Translations under genes and position numbers: made by a program
Origin: Epiperipatus broadwayi
Taxonomy: Eukaryota > Onychophora > Udeonychophora > Euonychophora > Peripatidae
Length of the DNA: 64,000 nucleotides
Assembly (NCBI GenBank): GCA_028023455.1
Contig: JAQFVV010012400.1
Location: 11,601,748-11,665,747 of the forward strand
Reading direction: 5' to 3'
The notes under the pieces: generated by a model
Database searches by the model: none
What the model was told of the DNA's origin: nothing
Seen by the model: the letters and a program-made list of their open reading frames with translations, nothing else
Part shown: in pieces, positions 60,250 through 64,000 of the stretch
Position numbering within the stretch: position 1 is the first letter of the stretch
Layout: each line of letters begins with the position of its first letter

Positions 60250-60377
60250 AGTAAAAAAAAAAAAAATTTTTTTTTAAGTGTCATAGCATCGGCCGGGACG
60301 CGAACCCGCAACCCGGGCAACTGCCTGCAAGTGCAAGGCAGTCGCGCTGACCTCTCGACCACTAATGCAAGACAAAG
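60250..60377 (-). mobile_element. tRNA-derived SINE-like element
   Basis: On the minus strand TAGTGGTCGAGAGGTCAGCG is an A-box-like tRNA 5' half with a GTCG/CGAC D-stem. GCGGGTTCGCGTCCCGG is a B box with T-stem. GCATTAG can pair with CCGATGC as an acceptor stem with one mismatch. The anticodon arm (CTGCCT/AGGCAG) has a nine-base loop, abnormal for a tRNA, so this is a tRNA-like head, not a working tRNA gene. The head is followed by ATGCTATGACACTTAAAAAA, a short tail and A-run, as in a SINE. The patch is strikingly GC-rich for this window. Ancestor tRNA uncertain; an alanine tRNA with TGC is one possibility. Confidence 0.65.
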
Positions 60378-62196
60378 TATTTTAGAGTCTCAAAAATACC
60401 CTATCTTTGTAAAAGATACGTGTTGGATAGTTATCACATTATATGACTCCATTGAAATCTGCTCACTTGCCCAGAGAAAAGACAGTCATTCTGTTTATAA
60501 AGCTGTAAGTAGAATTTAATCTTTCCTAAAATAATAAATACATTTGCATTCATTCATTTTTGAAGAGTTTCAAACCGTTTTCTTCCCTGCAAAATAAGAC
60601 AATTGGAACTATAATGGCTATTTTTCTGCAGAACACACAGTGCACACATCTTTATATTAAATTAAATTTCCTATACGTAGTAATATAGAAACTATCCAAA
60701 TTTTTGATTTACTTCTAAAATTGAGATTGCTAGAACAAAATATGCTAAGAGAGTAGCAAATAATGATAAACATTTGTTAGAAAATCAAATATCATTTAAT
60801 TGCAGTATCTTGTTGTCTAGTTAATTCGACATCATCAGCAAACAAACACGTGTATATAGGCAGACATACATGAATACATATAATTCATTTAAGATAAACT
60901 CATTTGCCTAATTAATCCTACCTACCTTCAGACAAAGAACTTAACATGTGTACATACGCATAAATTGATTTATAAATACTTAAAACTTTATTTTAAATTT
61001 AAAAAAAAGATAATCTAAGGTCAATTATTGTGATAAAAGAGTTCTATTACATGTATATTACAAATATGCATAACTATTTTAAAAAATCATTTTAAGAATG
61101 TATTGTCTGTATTTGATATTACATAATCATATTTATTAGCATAAATATTAAAAAATTACTTTAATGCTAATATTAAAGGTATTATATATATATAGTAACA
61201 CTTATCTACAGTTCATCTACGGCACATTAAATTAGTTCTATTACTATAGATGCTTCTAGCAATCTATATATTATTATTCCAGAACGATTTGTTTACTGCT
61301 TAATTTTTAATCTTTTAAATCCTTTTACAGTGGCTGAGTAGATTTCACTTTATGTTATTCAACCTTTTCCCTATTTTTTTTTTTTTGAAGAGTCGTAGGT
61401 AAAAAAGTTTATCCGATGGCTGGTTAATTCTTTAGATTTCATTAGAGGCTTAATTCACAGATCGAATGAAGGAGTCAACAGCTAAAGATTTTTGGATCAA
61501 TTTTCAGATGAGTAAAAAAAAATCACGACTTGTTCCGTGGAATAGAAATGTAACTCTCAGCCTGCCTCTTGGATGGCCGAAGGCATTATTTCCGGAGCAA
61601 CTAATTGTATGTTTATTTTTATTTGTCAGAGGAATCAATATAAATGTAAAAAGTTAAATTATCTGTTGAAAAAAAGAGTTGCTGGTCAAAAAGAATTATA
61701 ATAAAGCAGCAAATATTTGATTATCGCTAACTTCCACCAGTTGCCAAAAAAAAAAAAAAAAGTTTTAACATTGTTCAAAATTCTTTACAAAAATGCGATC
61801 TTAAAAGATTCTTAGTATTTTAGATTTATTCTACCAATGAAGCGAACTGTTCTAGAAATGATTCAGAAACACCTATACAATACATAAATAAAAATATTCA
61901 ATATAAATATTACAGTTTTTGGTTATTGTTTAAATAACTATACAACAAAAAAGGGACGCGAGTAATCATCATTTATTAGCCAAACAAACATAATCTTAAC
62001 TATAAATGCATTCCATATAATAGTCAAAGTAATTTTCAAGAGATACATGAAGTATTCTAAATTCTAGCGCGTGTGTATATATATACAGAGAGAGAGAGAG
62101 AGAGGAGAAGAAGAAAACACAATTTGCATAAACAAAAAAAGTGGTAGAGCCGCATGGAATTTATTTACATGTAACTATAGAAGCTTTAGATCTTAC
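60378..62196. other. Probable first intron of the minus-strand gene; one odd patch
   Basis: No downstream exon of the 62197-62611 gene is identifiable. A less AT-rich patch at 61466-61620 has a 63-codon plus frame (GACTTGTTCCGTGGAATAG within). It ends near GTATGT and could be a small exon or a conserved element, but neither strand gives a convincing exon. A (GA)n tract lies at 62080-62105. Confidence 0.4.
62080..62105. repeat. (GA)n microsatellite
   Basis: About 24 bases of GA preceded by TATATATA, located in the putative first intron close to the splice donor at 62196. Confidence 0.9.
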
Positions 62197-62611
62197 CTTT
62201 TTTAACTGGACTTGAATTAAGCAAAAGTGATCCGTTATTGGTAATAGTATTTAACGGAGGATTTTGCATTGAGTTTTCATTCACAGAGGAACAGTGTGAT
62301 AATCTTTTACAGGCGGTGTACGTTAAATAACTGTTTCGGTCTGAGCAAGGATAGGAAACTGGAGATCGTACATTTCTATTGTTCATTACCAAACAATCAA
62401 ACTCCGAGCGTGTGCTATCTAACAAATTTGCGTGATTAGTATAATTCCAATCATTTTGTTGATGATGAGAATTATATCCCAATTGCTGACCGCCATACAT
62501 TGAAAAAGTTCCCCCTGTCGTAGTCAACGAATCTGTTAAAGAATAAGAACCTCGGACGGGATGAGAATAATGGTGCAAGGTGGGTGCCTCCATATACAGG
62601 CGTTGCTCCAT
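62197..62611 (-). CDS. 5' coding exon of a putative transcription-factor gene
   Basis: An ATG at 62611 opens 138 codons plus one base, ending at a consensus donor (AAAAAAG then GTAAGA). TGA TAA stand in frame directly before the ATG, so the start is secure. The protein begins MEQRLYMEAPTLHHYSHPVR and ends NSSPVKK. It is rich in Tyr, His, Asn, Ser and Gln, with YGGQQLGYNSHHQQ in the middle, no signal peptide or membrane segment, and looks disordered, as N-terminal activation regions of transcription factors often are. No DNA-binding domain lies in this exon; it should be in later exons to the left, beyond a long intron. The phase-1 exit after a KK (so KK-G next) is reminiscent of KKGP linkers near ecdysone-receptor-type DNA-binding domains and of the AP-2 N-terminal region. 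Those are guesses from a few residues. Base composition is clearly less AT-rich than the surroundings. Confidence 0.7.
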
Positions 62612-62758
62612 TTATCATTTACAAGTTTACCAAAAAAATAAATTTTACTCAGCAAGTCAAAGTAGTAAGTAGTTAACAAATCCAACTTGGTTTACTGCAA
62701 AAAGATAATAACTTTGAAGACGAATGAAGAGGCGCAATAAGAATTTAGGGGGCAGGAC

Positions 62759-62780
62759 AACTGCAGCTGCTTATATGTCA
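62759..62780 (-). promoter_or_regulatory. TATA-like box and E-box upstream of the 5' exon
   Basis: The minus strand reads GACATATAAGCAGCTGCAGT. ATATAAG is TATA-like and CAGCTG an E-box. The motif is about 160 bases before the ATG, implying a leader of about 130 bases. Only motif and distance support it. Confidence 0.3.
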
Positions 62781-63005
62781 AAAAAAAAAAAAAAAAACAG
62801 AATCAAGTTTATATCCAAATTTGAGAATGGGCCTTTTCTATATTAGGGGGTGAAGGTTGAAGAATTTTTATGTGAAAGAAAAACAATGCGATAAATATAA
62901 TAAACATTTAACCTTCTAATAAGTATTCTAAAAATAAAATTATTTAATTCTTAAACATTAGATGAAGCACGATAGCAATACTAAATAATAGTAATATATA
63001 GCTTT

Positions 63006-63019
63006 GGGGGGGGGGGGGC
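63006..63019. repeat. Poly-G tract
   Basis: A run of about 13 to 14 G after AGCTTT, exceptional in so AT-rich a window. It lies about 400 bases upstream of the minus-strand gene start. Confidence 0.85.
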
Positions 63020-64000
63020 ATCTTTTATTGCATGAAATAAATTTAATTTTAATAAAAATTAATTTGCTTTTATTTACAAACGCAATACGCCCATATCATT
63101 TTTTTAAACAAAACTAAAATATATTTATACTACATTTTGTTTGTGTGTGCGTGTGCGATTTTAGTGTATATATTAATATAAAATAGAAAATATAAAGAAT
63201 TCAATTTATCCGTTGATACCTACCCTGCTAGGAAAATAGGAAGATTAGATCATCTGAAATGGATTAACGATATAAAAAGTAAGATATATTTTAAATGACT
63301 CTTTTCAAATAAAAATCTCATCTCGTTATATGCAAACATTAAAAGAGAAGGTATTGTTCGCTAGAGTAGCCACTTGCTGATACTGAGGGTTTCAAAATCT
63401 TATGTCTTACCCCAACCCCAATCTAAGAATAATTGCACATCCATTTACTAACTGATATTGTCTAGAAGCCAAATATCTGAAGAAATAAAAATTTTAAGTC
63501 TGATCACAACATAATTTCCTTTTCAGAGTTCTTGCCAGCCTTAAATATTGCAATGAAAAGCAGATCTCCTTAGCATTTCATAAGAATGCCCCCCCCCCTC
63601 CCAGCATAGTTTTTACCACGTTATTTAATAAATATTTTGATGAGAATATTAATGATTTTTCTTCTCTGTTTTAATCTTAAGCAGAGAAAATCTAGATGTC
63701 CATTTTTCAAAAATAATTGAATGATTTAAATTTTATATAAGATTCAGTGGTACTGTCATCCAGCAATATTAAATTGTATCTAAACTTTATTCATTCTGAT
63801 AAATATATAAGAATAATTAATATTTTTATTCACATAAATGCATTAAAATGGTTTTAAAAAATGTCTTCAGCTTTCATGAATAAAAGTATGGGTGATCATG
63901 TTTACAAATTCACAAGTCAGATTCCCAAATGTCAGATCCGATAAATAGATTGCCATGATAAAAGAAAGTGAGTATCAATTGCAAGTGATCTGATGAATAG

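Larger units (their letters stand above)
62612..64000. other. 5' flank of the minus-strand gene
   Basis: 62612-62740 would be 5' untranslated leader. Upstream DNA holds homopolymers (A-run near 62781-62797, G-run near 63006-63019, C-run near 63588-63597) and AT-rich sequence. No ORF or repeat family was recognised. Confidence 0.45.

Noticed and set aside
1-64000. CRISPR array, bacterial operons, ribosomal RNA genes
   Set aside because: No regularly spaced repeats with unique spacers, no long gap-free coding blocks and no conserved rRNA segments were seen.

Overview
This is an AT-rich stretch of an invertebrate animal nuclear genome. It is almost entirely non-coding and repeat-filled, with long introns or intergenic space. 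Evidence for an animal nuclear genome: GT-AG splice sites, animal transposon families (Ty3/gypsy, non-LTR LINEs, hAT, mariner), tRNA-derived SINE-like pieces, and a nuclear copy of mitochondrial DNA that reads TGA as Trp. The foldback-repeat style would suit a mollusc such as a cephalopod, but nothing here proves the species.

Only two stretches look like real protein-coding exons. On the minus strand, 62197-62611 is a 5' coding exon with in-frame stops just before the ATG and a good splice donor. It encodes a Tyr/His/Asn/Ser-rich N-terminus like that of a transcription factor; its next exons are not visible. On the plus strand, 27189-27305 is a clean 117-bp internal exon encoding 38 unrecognised residues.

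Layout: 1-4990 holds a short Ty3/gypsy Pol tail and diverged local duplications. 4999-16903 is a nest: halves of a foldback element lie on both sides of about 10 kb that contains two 1.65-kb inverted arms, a 678-bp tandem-dimer insertion in one arm, a decayed Ty3/gypsy pol and LTR pieces. A 1486-bp hAT-like element with a perfect 8-bp target duplication, itself carrying a 762-bp element with a 5-bp duplication, sits at the right edge. 19790-20165 is a LINE tail. 21400-22205 is mitochondrial DNA (cox3, nad3, then cob on the other strand). 22470-23775 is an AT microsatellite followed by an array of the foldback element. 27761-34650 holds two clusters of a second repeat family, one interrupted by a LINE. 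35676-36345 has a SINE-like copy and a palindromic MITE. 41946-43120 has the best foldback copy and a LINE tail. 46335-46577 is a near-identical duplication. 50351-52480 has a hAT MITE, a large inverted repeat and a decayed LINE reverse transcriptase. 58470-59530 is a decayed mariner transposase. 60250-60377 is a tRNA-like SINE. The remaining sequence shows no supportable feature.

No operon-like cooperation exists here. The two exons belong to different genes on opposite strands, and everything else is a record of successive transposon, LINE and mitochondrial insertions.
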